Source of the DNA: an uncultured Thermogutta sp.
GTDB lineage: Bacteria > Planctomycetota > Planctomycetia > Pirellulales > Thermoguttaceae
Length of the DNA stretch: 64,000 nucleotides
Direction of reading: 5' to 3'
NCBI GenBank assembly: GCA_937128505.1
Contig: CAKZMM010000108.1
Location: forward strand, 37,339 to 101,338
The stretch's first letter is position 1. Every line of letters starts with the position of its first letter. The notes under the pieces were generated by a model. It was given only the letters and a program-made list of their open reading frames with translations, had not been told where the DNA came from and made no database searches. Of this stretch, positions 9,738 through 18,824 are shown one piece after another. The translations under genes and the position numbers were made by a program.

Positions 9738-11471
9738 TCAAGCCGACTCTTCGCCCTTCAAACCCGAGGCGATATCCTTCACATAGATAACCTTGCCATC
9801 CCCTGGGGCATAAAAGTCGGGCAAGAAACACTCCTGCCGATAGCCGCAGCGTTCGTAAAAGTAGCGTGTTTTGGCGTAGTCTTCCCGAGCTGAAGTCTCC
9901 ACGTAGATGCGGGAACCCCCGGCCCTGCGGACCCGCGATTCAACTTCCGCCATCAGTCGGCGCCCCAGGCCCTGCCCCTGAAACGGCGGCGAGACGACGA
10001 TCCAATAAAGATCGAAACGGTTTTCCGTCCCACCAATCGGTCCGAAGCATGCGTAGGCTATCGGTTGGCCATCAAATTCCGCGATCACAAACTCGTATCC
10101 GCTCGCTTCTCCGCGCCGCAAACGCTCCTCGGCCAATTCGACGGCAATGGCCTTTTCCGACGGGCGGAATACACCGGTGGCGTCGACCATTTGCCCGATC
10201 CATTGCAGATCACCCGCATCCAGCCGTTCGCGAAAGACTAATTTGTCTCCTACCGCACGGTAGGTTGTGAGAGAATTTTTCGAAGGCTGCCCGGTTGGCC
10301 CCGCGACATGCTCCGGCCCAGTTGGCCCGAAAAACCTCTGCGATAACGAGGGTTCGGAATTGTTTGCTCGGCGAGTGTTTTGAATTATTCGCGTTCGTTT
10401 GCCGCCGACCCCCGGCACCCTCACCCCCTTACGGTGGCAAGACTCGGTTTTACCGAATCGAACTAACGCTTCATCCACGATCCACGCTAGAGCATCTGCG
10501 TAGTCGATCCCCGCTTCCTCCAGGATGGCGGCAAACCCAGCATCCGGCGCCAAACACGGGTTAGTGTTGACCTCCAAAATCCAAGGTTGACCACGGTCAT
10601 CCACCCGGAAATCCACGCGGGCATAACCCGACAGACCGAAAAGGTGCCAACATGCGACCGCCAGATCGCTCAGGCGGTTAAGCAGAGCTTTATCTTCCGG
10701 AGGAAATTGAAACCGCCGCGGCGTAGCATGGTACTCGAAAGCACTTTCTACCCACTTCGCTCGATAATCGACAACCCGGGGTTTATCCGGCGCAAAATCG
10801 CAAAAAAGAATTTCCGAGGGGGGAAGAACCAATAATCCGCCCGGGCTTGCCAGTAATGCTACGTTGAATTCTCGTCCCTCGATAAAAGATTCAGCGTACC
10901 ATGGCTGCTGTGAAGCCTGCTCATTTTCGGTTAGAAGGATCTTAATCTGCTCAACCGGAAATATCTCCACCACGGGACGTAGGTCGAGCCGTTCGGAACC
11001 GTGCGACCATGCCCCTTTGAGAATCCACCGCCCCCCCTCCGGGAAACAAGCCCCCGAATCGCGTCGCCCCCCGTTCGCCATCCACGGTGCATAGCTTCCC
11101 GCAAACCACGCTGGGGTCGGCAACTGAGCCTCCTGGAGAGAAGCTTTCACTTGCCGCTTATCCGCCGTCGCAAGCAATGCAGTACTCGAAGCCCCAGTGT
11201 ACGGCAGCCCGATACCGTCCCAAAGAACTGGGGCGAGAACCGCCAAGCGGTCACTGCCGCCCAGCGACTCCACGAGGTTAAATACCACATTTGGGGAGAA
11301 CTTCTTTAGCGATTCCCACAAGCTTCCTAGGTCCAGGGATGCCGCAAAAATCGCCACTTCATAACCCCGATGCCGCAAAGCTTGTTCTATCCCCGCGGCT
11401 TGGACGAGCACATCCCGCTCCGACTCCGAAGCTTGCGCGCCGAGTTCGTTGTGCACAATGGCCACGCGCAT
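9738..11471 (-). CDS. ATP-grasp ligase fused to GNAT acetyltransferase
   Basis: This 577-residue protein has two enzymes in one chain. Residues about 1-335 are a D-Ala-D-Ala-ligase-type ATP-grasp: MRVAIVHNELG at the start, WILKGAWSHGSERL in the ATP lid, SFIEGREFNVALL, and the Mg-binding end GYARVDFRV and WILEVNTNP near 300. A roughly 65-residue disordered linker follows. A GNAT domain then runs from about 430 to the end, with the acetyl-CoA loop PFQGQGLGRRL. A carboxylate-amine ligase plus an N-acetyltransferase would build and cap an amide or peptide-like product. I start at the ATG at 11471; a GTG seven codons earlier is possible. It lies 45 bp downstream of a second ATP-grasp gene and near a KamA gene. 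Confidence 0.8.
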   Translation of the reverse strand: MRVAIVHNELGAQASESERDVLVQAAGIEQALRHRGYEVAIFAASLDLGSLWESLKKFSPNVVFNLVESLGGSDRLAVLAPVLWDGIGLPYTGASSTALLATADKRQVKASLQEAQLPTPAWFAGSYAPWMANGGRRDSGACFPEGGRWILKGAWSHGSERLDLRPVVEIFPVEQIKILLTENEQASQQPWYAESFIEGREFNVALLASPGGLLVLPPSEILFCDFAPDKPRVVDYRAKWVESAFEYHATPRRFQFPPEDKALLNRLSDLAVACWHLFGLSGYARVDFRVDDRGQPWILEVNTNPCLAPDAGFAAILEEAGIDYADALAWIVDEALVRFGKTESCHRKGVRVPGVGGKRTRIIQNTRRANNSEPSLSQRFFGPTGPEHVAGPTGQPSKNSLTTYRAVGDKLVFRERLDAGDLQWIGQMVDATGVFRPSEKAIAVELAEERLRRGEASGYEFVIAEFDGQPIAYACFGPIGGTENRFDLYWIVVSPPFQGQGLGRRLMAEVESRVRRAGGSRIYVETSAREDYAKTRYFYERCGYRQECFLPDFYAPGDGKVIYVKDIASGLKGEESA

Positions 11472-11516
11472 ATTGTTCCGATATTCCACCACCCCGAGAA
11501 GCGTTTTTGATTTGTG

Positions 11517-12539
11517 TCATAACCTGGCGACTGCGGGCCCGCATGAGCTAGCGTTTTGAAACCCAGTGCGTCGAACTGCTGAGTCGATAATCCGGCCGAT
11601 GAGATGCACGTAGGGAATTCCCAAAGCCGTAGCCAGCATGGGAAGATCCGAATGTTGCGGATGAAGTCCCGGCAGGGGATTGAGCTCCAAGAACTGCGGC
11701 TCACCGGCCGGATTGCATCGCAGGTCGACCCGTCCGGCATCCTGCCCCCCAACCGCCTGCCAGGCCAAAACCGCCAGTTCCTCAGCCAGCCGTACGACCG
11801 GGTCAGCTTCAGACGACACCAACCGATACTCGACACATCGGGCATACTCTTGCTTGTTGCGATACGAATACGCATAGGCCTCGGCCTCAGGCCGCAGGAT
11901 GATTTCCAGCGTTCCCAGGACTTCCGTCTCTTTCCCCCCGCCGAGTACGCCAACGGTGAACTCTCGCCCGGGCAGATACTCTTCCACTAACACCGGTCCA
12001 AACCGTTCAAGCAAGACACGGCAAACCCGGTAAAGTGCCCCCCTGTCGAAAACGACAGACTGAGCTGAAATCCCCTTGCTTGTCCCCTCGGCCAAAGGCT
12101 TCAAAAAAAGCGGCCCTTGAAGCTTCACCGATTCGCACTCGGCCAAACTGAAGACTACCGCAAAGGCCGGGGTAGGTACGCCCGCGGCCGCCACCGTCAA
12201 TTTGGCCAAGCGCTTATCCAGACCAATGGCCAGTGTCAACGGATCGGCGAAAGTGTACGGTATGCAAAACGCATCCAACAAAGCGGGTACCTGGCTTTCC
12301 CGAGCGGTCCCGAAACATCCTTCCGCAATATTGAAGACAAGCTCCCAGCGATCCCCCGCCGCCAATTTCTGTACCAATTGCCGGATATTGCCGATCCGTA
12401 CCGGTTCATGCCCAAGTTGCCGAATGGCTTCTTCGATCGCCTGGATGGTATCCGGCAAATCGAACTCGGCCGCTTGCTCGGGCGAAAAGCCCGCTGCCAG
12501 ATAGTCGTCCCGTAAGTCGTAGGTCAAACCGATTCGCAT
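11517..12539 (-). CDS. D-Ala-D-Ala-ligase-like ATP-grasp enzyme
   Basis: This 340-residue ATP-grasp protein is of the Ddl type. It has MRIGLTYDLRDDYL at the start, ELVFNIAEGCFG, the ATP-binding KPLAEGTSKGI, VEEYLPGREFTVGVL, and the metal-binding end AGRVDLRC and FLELNPLPGLHP near 284. The Ddl signature is clear, but genuine Ddl normally sits with murein genes, and this one sits with a second ATP-grasp/GNAT protein and a lysine-aminomutase-like gene. I therefore infer a dedicated peptide-like ligase rather than cell-wall Ddl. I start at the ATG at 12539 (AGGACGGA upstream), which gives a family-typical N-terminus. The next gene follows after 45 bp, so the two are probably cotranscribed. Confidence 0.82.
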   Translation of the reverse strand: MRIGLTYDLRDDYLAAGFSPEQAAEFDLPDTIQAIEEAIRQLGHEPVRIGNIRQLVQKLAAGDRWELVFNIAEGCFGTARESQVPALLDAFCIPYTFADPLTLAIGLDKRLAKLTVAAAGVPTPAFAVVFSLAECESVKLQGPLFLKPLAEGTSKGISAQSVVFDRGALYRVCRVLLERFGPVLVEEYLPGREFTVGVLGGGKETEVLGTLEIILRPEAEAYAYSYRNKQEYARCVEYRLVSSEADPVVRLAEELAVLAWQAVGGQDAGRVDLRCNPAGEPQFLELNPLPGLHPQHSDLPMLATALGIPYVHLIGRIIDSAVRRTGFQNASSCGPAVARL

Positions 12540-13276
12540 TTCCGTCCTGGCGAAAACTTTCAATGACCACCCTAGAAGTTTTAACACACTCCCTTAACCG
12601 CCCGTCTGAGCTCGGATACTACCGGCTATAAACCTCCGGTATACCCCAAGCAAAACCAACCCAAACCCCCGGATTAGCCATTTTGAGCTGCCCCGGAAGG
12701 ATGTGATGCACTCGGCCGAGGAAGGCTCACTGAAGCCAAACATTATCGCGAGGAAAGAACAATGAGCAAATAGGGCTACCGAGGCCGGACACGTCGCCGC
12801 GAAAGCTCCCCTCGATCCATCAGGGCGCCGAATGGTTCTCCGATTGCGCCCACCCGAACTCGGATTCGCTCTAAAGGGGGTTGACGGAACCGACTTCCAA
12901 GTGGGTACATGCAGCAATTGCGGCTGACTGATAAATCCGGATCACAAAAAGGGTAAACATACCCTAACCCCCTAAAGTGGCCGAGAATGTCGTCCCTCCC
13001 GGCAAAAAACTGAAATTTCGAATCTCCGACAGCTTCCCTGCACCGGTTTTAGTGGGAATCCGGCTGGATTGAACCGCCGATTGCCTTCAAGGTGTCTATC
13101 CCGCCGGCCTTTCGCCCCGATTCTGGCGAAACTTTCCTTCGTAACTGCACCCTTTACGCTAGAGAGTTCACCGACCTTAGCGCGGCATCGTCCCACCAAT
13201 CGCGCCTTCTTTAGACGGCTTTCAGGGCAGTTTCGGCGAACATCCGCTATGGTTACCGCTCCCGGAGAGACCGAAA
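12540..13276. other. Intergenic between kamA-like and ATP-grasp genes
   Basis: This 737-bp gap separates the radical-SAM gene from the two ligase genes on the same strand. I see no gene in it. Whether the three genes share a transcript cannot be read from sequence. Confidence 0.4.
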
Positions 13277-14599
13277 TCACTCTGAACAATCTGGATAACG
13301 GAAGATCCGGCCTTCGAAATTCCGCAGTAGGAGATCGTTTCCGTCTCGACCCACCACATAGTTGGGCTGGAGGGGAACCTTCCCCCCACCCCCCGGAGCG
13401 TCAATGACAAACGTTGGCACGGCATAGCCGCTTGTGTGACCCCGCAAGCCTTCAATGATTTCTAAACCGCGACTTACCGGGGTCCTAAAATGGGCAGACC
13501 CAACAATGGGATCACATTGATACAAATAATAGGGCCGCACCCGCATCCGCATGAGGGCATGCACAAGGCGTTTCATGGTCTCCAGATTATCGTTAATTCC
13601 CCGGAGCAAAACGGTCTGCGATCCCAGGGGAATCCCCGCATCGGCCAAACGCGTGCAAGCCGTGAATACCTCGGGCGTGCACTCATCGGGATGGGTAAAG
13701 TGGATGCTCATCCAAAGGGGATGGAACCGCTTCAAAAGCCGGCACAATTGGGGGGTAATGCGTTGAGGCAAGACCACGGGTACTTTTGTGCCGATTCGGA
13801 TAATCTCTACGTGCGGGATGGACCGAAGCTCGTCTAAAACCCAGGCCAATTTCTCGTTACTGAGAACCAGGGGGTCGCCACCGGACAGTAGCACATCCCG
13901 GACCGAAGGTGTGCGCCGAATGTAGTCGAAGGTCAACTCCAGTCGATCCGGCCGGCTCGGCAACTGATTATGACCCACAACCCGGCTTCGCGTGCAATAC
14001 CGGCAGTAAGTGGAGCAAAAATCGTGAACCAAAAGCAGGACTCGATCCGGATACCGATGGACTAAACCCGGTACGGGGCTCTGATTATCTTCATGGAGCG
14101 GATCTTCAGCCTCGCCCGGAGAAACGGTGAATTCCGCACCCAACGGGATCACCGTGCGGCGTAACGGCTGGTCCGAATCCACGGCCGAGATTAAAGCCAT
14201 GTAATACGGTGTAATAGCCACCGGCAGCTTTTCCCCCACCGTTTCCAGTGCCGCACGTTCATCGGTCGAAAGAAGCACAAACCGCTCGATTTCCTTTAAG
14301 GTTCGAATCCGATGGGCAACCTGCCATTGCCAATCGTTCCACTGCGAATCCGGCACATTTGGGAAAAAAGCACGCCGAAAAGCCCGGACCCGTGGGTCCG
14401 TTCGCGTCTGTCGCCGCTGAGGAATCCGTTGAAGGCGCTCTGCTGCTGGCCGATCCCGGTTCGGTGCCAAGCAGCCCGACTCAGCCCCCTTGACTAACGG
14501 AAGGTATGAAAAGCACGTAGAAAGGACAGCAACAGAACCCGGAGGTTCTGCCTCGCCCATCATAGGCGAGGATCCTTCGTCACCCTCAGTTCCCAACAT
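13277..14599 (-). CDS. KamA-family radical SAM aminomutase (probable lysine 2,3-aminomutase)
   Basis: The 440-residue protein carries the radical SAM cluster motif CSTYCRYC near residue 194. It also has VLLSGGDPLVLS, the HFRTPVSRGLEIIEGLRGH block, and the PLP lysine in APGGGGK. The two aspartates that hold the side-chain ammonium of lysine in Clostridium lysine 2,3-aminomutase (Asp293 and Asp330 there) are present, in YQCDP and FVIDAPGG. This favours conversion of L-lysine to beta-lysine. The first 60 residues are an unconserved extension. The ATG at 14599 has AAAGGGA eight bases upstream. No EF-P lysylation (epmA-like) gene is adjacent; the neighbours are two ATP-grasp ligases and a GNAT. 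Confidence 0.87.
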   Translation of the reverse strand: MLGTEGDEGSSPMMGEAEPPGSVAVLSTCFSYLPLVKGAESGCLAPNRDRPAAERLQRIPQRRQTRTDPRVRAFRRAFFPNVPDSQWNDWQWQVAHRIRTLKEIERFVLLSTDERAALETVGEKLPVAITPYYMALISAVDSDQPLRRTVIPLGAEFTVSPGEAEDPLHEDNQSPVPGLVHRYPDRVLLLVHDFCSTYCRYCTRSRVVGHNQLPSRPDRLELTFDYIRRTPSVRDVLLSGGDPLVLSNEKLAWVLDELRSIPHVEIIRIGTKVPVVLPQRITPQLCRLLKRFHPLWMSIHFTHPDECTPEVFTACTRLADAGIPLGSQTVLLRGINDNLETMKRLVHALMRMRVRPYYLYQCDPIVGSAHFRTPVSRGLEIIEGLRGHTSGYAVPTFVIDAPGGGGKVPLQPNYVVGRDGNDLLLRNFEGRIFRYPDCSE

Positions 14600-16254
14600 G
14601 AGAATCGTCCCTTTACAACATGTGATTGGCTGCGAAATCCGGGGTTGCAGGGTGGGAATTTGGAGCTTCCAGCCCGAGAGCGTCCACGCTCTCCTAAAAC
14701 CAATATCGTCAGATGCAGAAAAGTCAATACGAATTTCTTAGTTCAAGTTCATCTCCGTGAATTTCTCTACCGATTCCGTCCTCTAGGTAACTCTTGTTGG
14801 AGCCAAAGGCACTTTGTTCGAGCTCGCATTCGTGGTCTTCTCCCTCGGGCTACGCCCACACCAGTCGGTTCGATGACCGGGTTGCCGCGCTGAAATGAAG
14901 GGATTATGGAGGTCCTCCAAACCCGCTGCTGTGCGATAGCTCGTGAGGTTCCCCCCCATCGCGGCATCTGTGGGGGAGATCACTCGATAAACCGCACTGC
15001 ATCCTCAGCTCTTCAGCTCTTCCGCGCGCAATAGCCCGATCTTTGCCCGCGAAACGCCCCTGAGATCTTGGCCCTTGCCCCGCCCCCCAAGTGCCGAAAG
15101 GCGTTCCCGCCTATCCAACCTACCCGAGGGGATTCCGCGGGATGGCCAATGGCCAGACCTGTGCCCCGCAGGATCGGCCACTTACCCTCGCGGGTCCGGA
15201 GGATAGTTACCGCCGCCTTGCCAGCCCCAAAGCCGAAGAAAAACAGTTTGTTTTTAATCTGCGCGAGCCTTTCGTGGCCTGACAGATCGCCCGAATCCGC
15301 GAGGAAAGCACTCACTAAACGCAACCCTTGGCCGCAACCACTTACGCATACGGCCACCCGAGGGTCCCCCTCGCATTTCACTTGTTTCCGTCCTCGATAC
15401 CCATACTTCTTTTTATCTTTCCTTTACCATTTCTTTTTATGTTTCCTTCGTCCTCTTTTTATCTCTTTCCTTCGGAGTACCATTTACTCGTTTCTTTTTT
15501 TTCTTTTCGTTTCTCATAGCGCCGTCTTCATTTGGGCGTATCTCATAGCGCCATCTACACTTGGGCGTACCGGCGAGGCACCCGCTTACCAGGAGCACTC
15601 CGTGCGGAAATCGATAAGTAGCCACTAACTATATCAAATTGAAAAAGATCAGTCATCAAGGGGTAAGACTGCCCATTTGGTGTTACCTGCCCGAGGTTTC
15701 GTTCCCGATCGATCCCCCGAGCCGATGCTCTCCCTCGTACCGGGGGCTAATCCGGCGGGTTTTCACCCCTTAAGGCTCCCGGCAGTACTTGCAGATCGAA
15801 AAAGCTGATAACAAACTATTAGGCTTAATTCGCGTCTTAGGCGTCGCTTGCGTATGTCAAACTGGGTAGCCAGAGTTAATTGGAGAATCGCGGTTACCGG
15901 CTTCAACTTGGGAATCCTTCAACAAACCCTCTGAAAGCCGCCTTAGTTTTTACGGGAAACGCATTCGCCTCCCTGAGAAAGGACGGTCGCGAATGCCGGT
16001 TTAGGGTCGAACCGGCCCCAAAAATGTTTTTCGAGGCAAAAGAACAAATCGGATCGGAAAATCGTGAGCTTCCCCTTCGCGTATCAAAATCGCAGCTTCG
16101 GACCGAGTAATCGTTAGCCCACGCGGCGGCAGTTGCCGAACCATCGGGGCCGATTGTCGGAGATTTCGCGGCTGATCGTCAAAAATTTACCGGGCATTAA
16201 AGTTTTTTTGTTTGTTTACGTAGCTTTGTATCCAATATCCGTCAGAGCGAAATT
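14600..16254. other. Long non-coding stretch with T-rich tract and 29-bp duplication
   Basis: This is 1.65 kb without a credible gene. A pyrimidine-rich tract (15405-15511) is followed by a 29-bp duplication, TCTCATAGCGCC...TTGGGCGTA, at 15512 and 15541. A 186-codon forward frame crosses the tract, but its composition is low-complexity and I do not call it. Confidence 0.45.
15512..15569. repeat. 29-bp tandem duplication
   Basis: Two copies of TCTCATAGCGCC(G/A)TCT followed by TTGGGCGTA start at 15512 and 15541, with three mismatches. Confidence 0.75.
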
Positions 16255-17406
16255 ATGAAAATCGCTGTACCGCAAGAAACCGTTCCAGGCGAAAGACGCG
16301 TCGCCTTGGTTCCTGCCTCCGTAGAGGCTTTTAAAAAGGCTGGGCATGAGGTCCTTGTGCAGGCGAACGCCGGATTAGCGGCCGGTTTCCCCAACTCCGA
16401 GTATGTGGCGGCCGGTGCCACAATGGTGCACGGTGCCGAAGAGCTTGCCCAGGCTGAAATTCTCTTACGGATCCGTTTTGGGGGGGCTCTTGGGCTGCAA
16501 ATTGGCGCGGATACCTTTCCATTTCATCCCGGCCAAATCGTCATTGGCCTTTGTGACCCGGTGGGTTCCCCGCAGGTGATCGCGGAGCTGGCGGCTAAAC
16601 GATTGACGATTTTTTCCCTGGAATTGATGCCGCGGATAACGCGGGCTCAAAGCATGGATGTGCTCTCGTCAATGGCCACGATCGCCGGCTACCGTGCCGT
16701 TCTTTTAGCGGCCGTAAATTTACCTCGGCTTTTTCCCATGTTAATGACGGCAGCCGGCACCATTCGGGCCGCCAAGGTGTTTGTGGTGGGGGCGGGAGTA
16801 GCTGGCCTCCAGGCGATTGCTACCGCGAAAAGACTCGGAGCGATCGTTTCCGCTTATGACGTCCGGCCCGCCGTCAAGCAACAGGTAGAAAGCTTGGGGG
16901 CCCGATTCGTCGAATTGCCCGTGGCAATTTCCGGCGCCGAAGATACCCGCGGATATGCCAAAGAATTGGCCGAGGAGACCTTGGCAGCCCAACGACGCCT
17001 CATGGAGGAAGTGGTAGCCGAGAGCAATGTTGTCATCACCACGGCTGCGGTCCCCGGGAAAAAAGCCCCGCTTTTGATCACAACTGGGATGGTGGAGCGA
17101 ATGCAGCCGGGATCCGTCATCGTTGACGTAGCGGCTGAACGTGGCGGGAACTGCGAATTGACGCAGCCTGGGAAGGCCATCGAGCACCGCGGGGTCCTTA
17201 TCCTGGGACCGGTCAACTTACCGAGCGATGTTCCCTTCCATGCGAGCCAAATGTTTTCTCGAAATATCACTTCGTTTTTGCTTCACGTGTTAAAGAAGGG
17301 AGAAATTGATTTTAATAGTGATGATCCCATCATCCGCGACACCCTCGTGGTTCGGCAGGGGGAGGTGGTACATCCGGAGGTAAGTAAACTGTTGAGTGCT
17401 GCGTAA
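16255..17406 (+). CDS. pntAA: NAD(P) transhydrogenase subunit alpha 1 (soluble, NAD-binding)
   Basis: This 383-residue protein is the dI component of the three-subunit proton-translocating transhydrogenase, which transfers hydride between NADH and NADP+ at the cytoplasmic face of the membrane. It begins MKIAVPQETVPGERRVAL, typical of the alanine-dehydrogenase/PntA fold. It has the NAD-binding VVGAGVAGLQAIATAKRLGA near residue 175, followed by AYDVRPAVKQQVESLGA. The split three-gene form, as in Rhodospirillum, matches the separate pntAB and pntB downstream. The gap to pntAB is 509 bp, unusually large for this operon. Confidence 0.95.
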   Translation: MKIAVPQETVPGERRVALVPASVEAFKKAGHEVLVQANAGLAAGFPNSEYVAAGATMVHGAEELAQAEILLRIRFGGALGLQIGADTFPFHPGQIVIGLCDPVGSPQVIAELAAKRLTIFSLELMPRITRAQSMDVLSSMATIAGYRAVLLAAVNLPRLFPMLMTAAGTIRAAKVFVVGAGVAGLQAIATAKRLGAIVSAYDVRPAVKQQVESLGARFVELPVAISGAEDTRGYAKELAEETLAAQRRLMEEVVAESNVVITTAAVPGKKAPLLITTGMVERMQPGSVIVDVAAERGGNCELTQPGKAIEHRGVLILGPVNLPSDVPFHASQMFSRNITSFLLHVLKKGEIDFNSDDPIIRDTLVVRQGEVVHPEVSKLLSAA

Positions 17407-17915
17407 GAGTGCCTGAAGCCGCCTGCACCAGGACGAGACTTCATCCCCCAGCCGTGATCTTCAAGTCGAAGCGCACGTCAAAAGCGGATGGGGAGGCGCA
17501 GAGGTTGACTCCCGTCCAAAAGTCGAAAACTCAGACTCGGGAGAAACATAAGATCACCAGTAGGGAACATTTAATCACCAGAAGGGAACATTTAAAACCG
17601 CGACGCTGGTACCTGAGCTTGCGGAATGACGTCCTTGAGATCTGCTTCTTGTAAGCCGTCGGTATCCTGAGGCGTTGTAAACCTGATGCTGGCAATTCTT
17701 GCAACCTCGTGATGCGAGTTGTCAAAACCGCGTTGAGGGGTGATTTTTTGAGGTCGCGTTAGGACAGAGTAGGAGAGAATGGGCGAAGGGAGTATTTTTA
17801 CTCGGAAATTTCGGCAAGGCACTTCTACAGTTCACGGAACGAAACTTTGTAACGAATGCTAACTGGGCTGGCTCGAAAGACAGTCGGAAAGTTTTTTTAA
17901 ACTGAGGACCGTTCG
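17407..17915. other. Intergenic between pntAA and pntAB
   Basis: 509 bp with no gene seen. It holds a 21-bp tandem duplication at 17553 and 17574. Such a gap is unexpected inside the pnt cluster. Confidence 0.45.
17553..17594. repeat. 21-bp tandem duplication
   Basis: ATCACCAG(T/A)AGGGAACATTT repeats at 17553 and 17574. Confidence 0.75.
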
Positions 17916-18278
17916 ATGCATACTGGCGTATTTTTGCTTGCGGATTCGGCAGCCAAAACCGCCGAAGCGGTTCAGGCTGCTGGCTCGGTGGACATGACAC
18001 TGCCCTTGATGGCGGCCTTAACCATCTTTGTGCTTGCCATGTTCGTCGGCTTTGAAATCATCACCAAGATTCCACCAACGCTTCATACCCCCCTTATGTC
18101 TGGTTCAAATGCGATTTCAGGAATCACCGTTGTGGGGGCGATTTTGGCGGCCGGAGCTGGTGGGGGCGTGATGGTGACCTTGCTGGGACTTTTGGCGGTG
18201 ATTTTGGCCATGATCAACGTGGTGGGCGGCTTCTTAGTTACCCATCGCATGTTGGAGATGTTCCGGCGAAAGAAATAA
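17916..18278 (+). CDS. pntAB: NAD(P) transhydrogenase subunit alpha 2 (membrane)
   Basis: This 120-residue integral membrane protein is the N-terminal part of the proton channel (dII). Three hydrophobic helices are visible: ALTIFVLAMFVGFEIIT, VVGAILAAGAGGGVMVTLLG and LAVILAMINVVGGFLV. The family motif HTPLMSGSNAISGI, which lies at the channel mouth, is intact. The ATG has GAGGA eight bases upstream. After the stop codon there is an 8-bp triplication (AGAAATAA) and then a CRISPR-like repeat series before pntB. Confidence 0.95.
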   Translation: MHTGVFLLADSAAKTAEAVQAAGSVDMTLPLMAALTIFVLAMFVGFEIITKIPPTLHTPLMSGSNAISGITVVGAILAAGAGGGVMVTLLGLLAVILAMINVVGGFLVTHRMLEMFRRKK

Positions 18279-18824
18279 AGAAATAAAGAAATAAATTCAG
18301 GCGAGACAAATAAATCGGAAGTAAATTGAGGCGGCAGAAACTAAGGAGATAAGGAAACCAGATCGAAAAGGCATCTTAAGAGCCGCGAAGAAAATGAACA
18401 AAGATCGGCACAACCAACGTGCACGGGGGAATAAGGCAGGAGGGCGTGGTTCTGAACTCGGGCCGGCGGAATAACCGACGCGCGCGGGGGAATAGGCCAG
18501 AAAAATTTTTGTCAAGCCCCCTTTTTAAAGAATAACCGACGCGCGCGGGGGAATAGGCGGCATACGAGAGGACCTCTGGCGGGGCAACCTGAACAACCGA
18601 CGTGCGCGGGGGAATAGGGCAGAATTGCAAGAGGCAAGTTTAGGGAAAGAGTTTTCGGGAATTCGCTCTCCAAAGATACAGCCAAATGTTCTAGCGGAAC
18701 ATTTTAGGGAACTTTCGACTTAGGCCCCCATTAACCGATGTATTGGGCTTCTGTGCCAATCAATTCTAGTGCGCCTTTAAGTCAATCTGAGGGATCAACG
18801 TATTAACAGCGTAAGGTTACAGCC
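18279..18824. other. Spacer between pntAB and pntB holding a CRISPR-like array
   Basis: This 546-bp spacer contains no gene. It holds the four-unit 61-bp periodic repeat described separately. pntB translation starts at a GTG preceded by AAGG. Confidence 0.5.
18403..18622. CRISPR. Degenerate CRISPR-like array, 4 units, inside the pnt cluster
   Basis: Four copies of AACCGACGCGCGCGGGGGAA, extending to TAGG, start at 18412, 18473, 18534 and 18595, so all three steps are exactly 61 bp. The middle two copies are identical; the first and last differ at a few bases (CCAACGTGCACGGGGG, CCGACGTGCGCGGGGG). The roughly 32-nt intervals are unrelated. The reverse complement begins CCTATTCCCCCGCGCGCG and ends GTCGGTTATTC, the layout of a type I-E repeat. 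Array transcription could start from the pnt promoter. No cas genes are nearby. Confidence 0.7.

Noticed and set aside
11517..12539. Cell-wall D-alanine-D-alanine ligase (ddl)
   Set aside because: The fold matches, but its neighbours are a lysine aminomutase and another ATP-grasp/GNAT gene rather than murein genes, so a wall role is not assigned.
15068..15628. Forward frame of 186 codons
   Set aside because: It runs through a pyrimidine-rich tract and yields Phe/Ser/Leu-rich low-complexity sequence; not protein-like.
15698..15790. Possible CRISPR-like pair, TTCCCGATC and TTCACCCCT about 60 bp apart
   Set aside because: Similarity beyond a few bases is absent, and there is no third copy.
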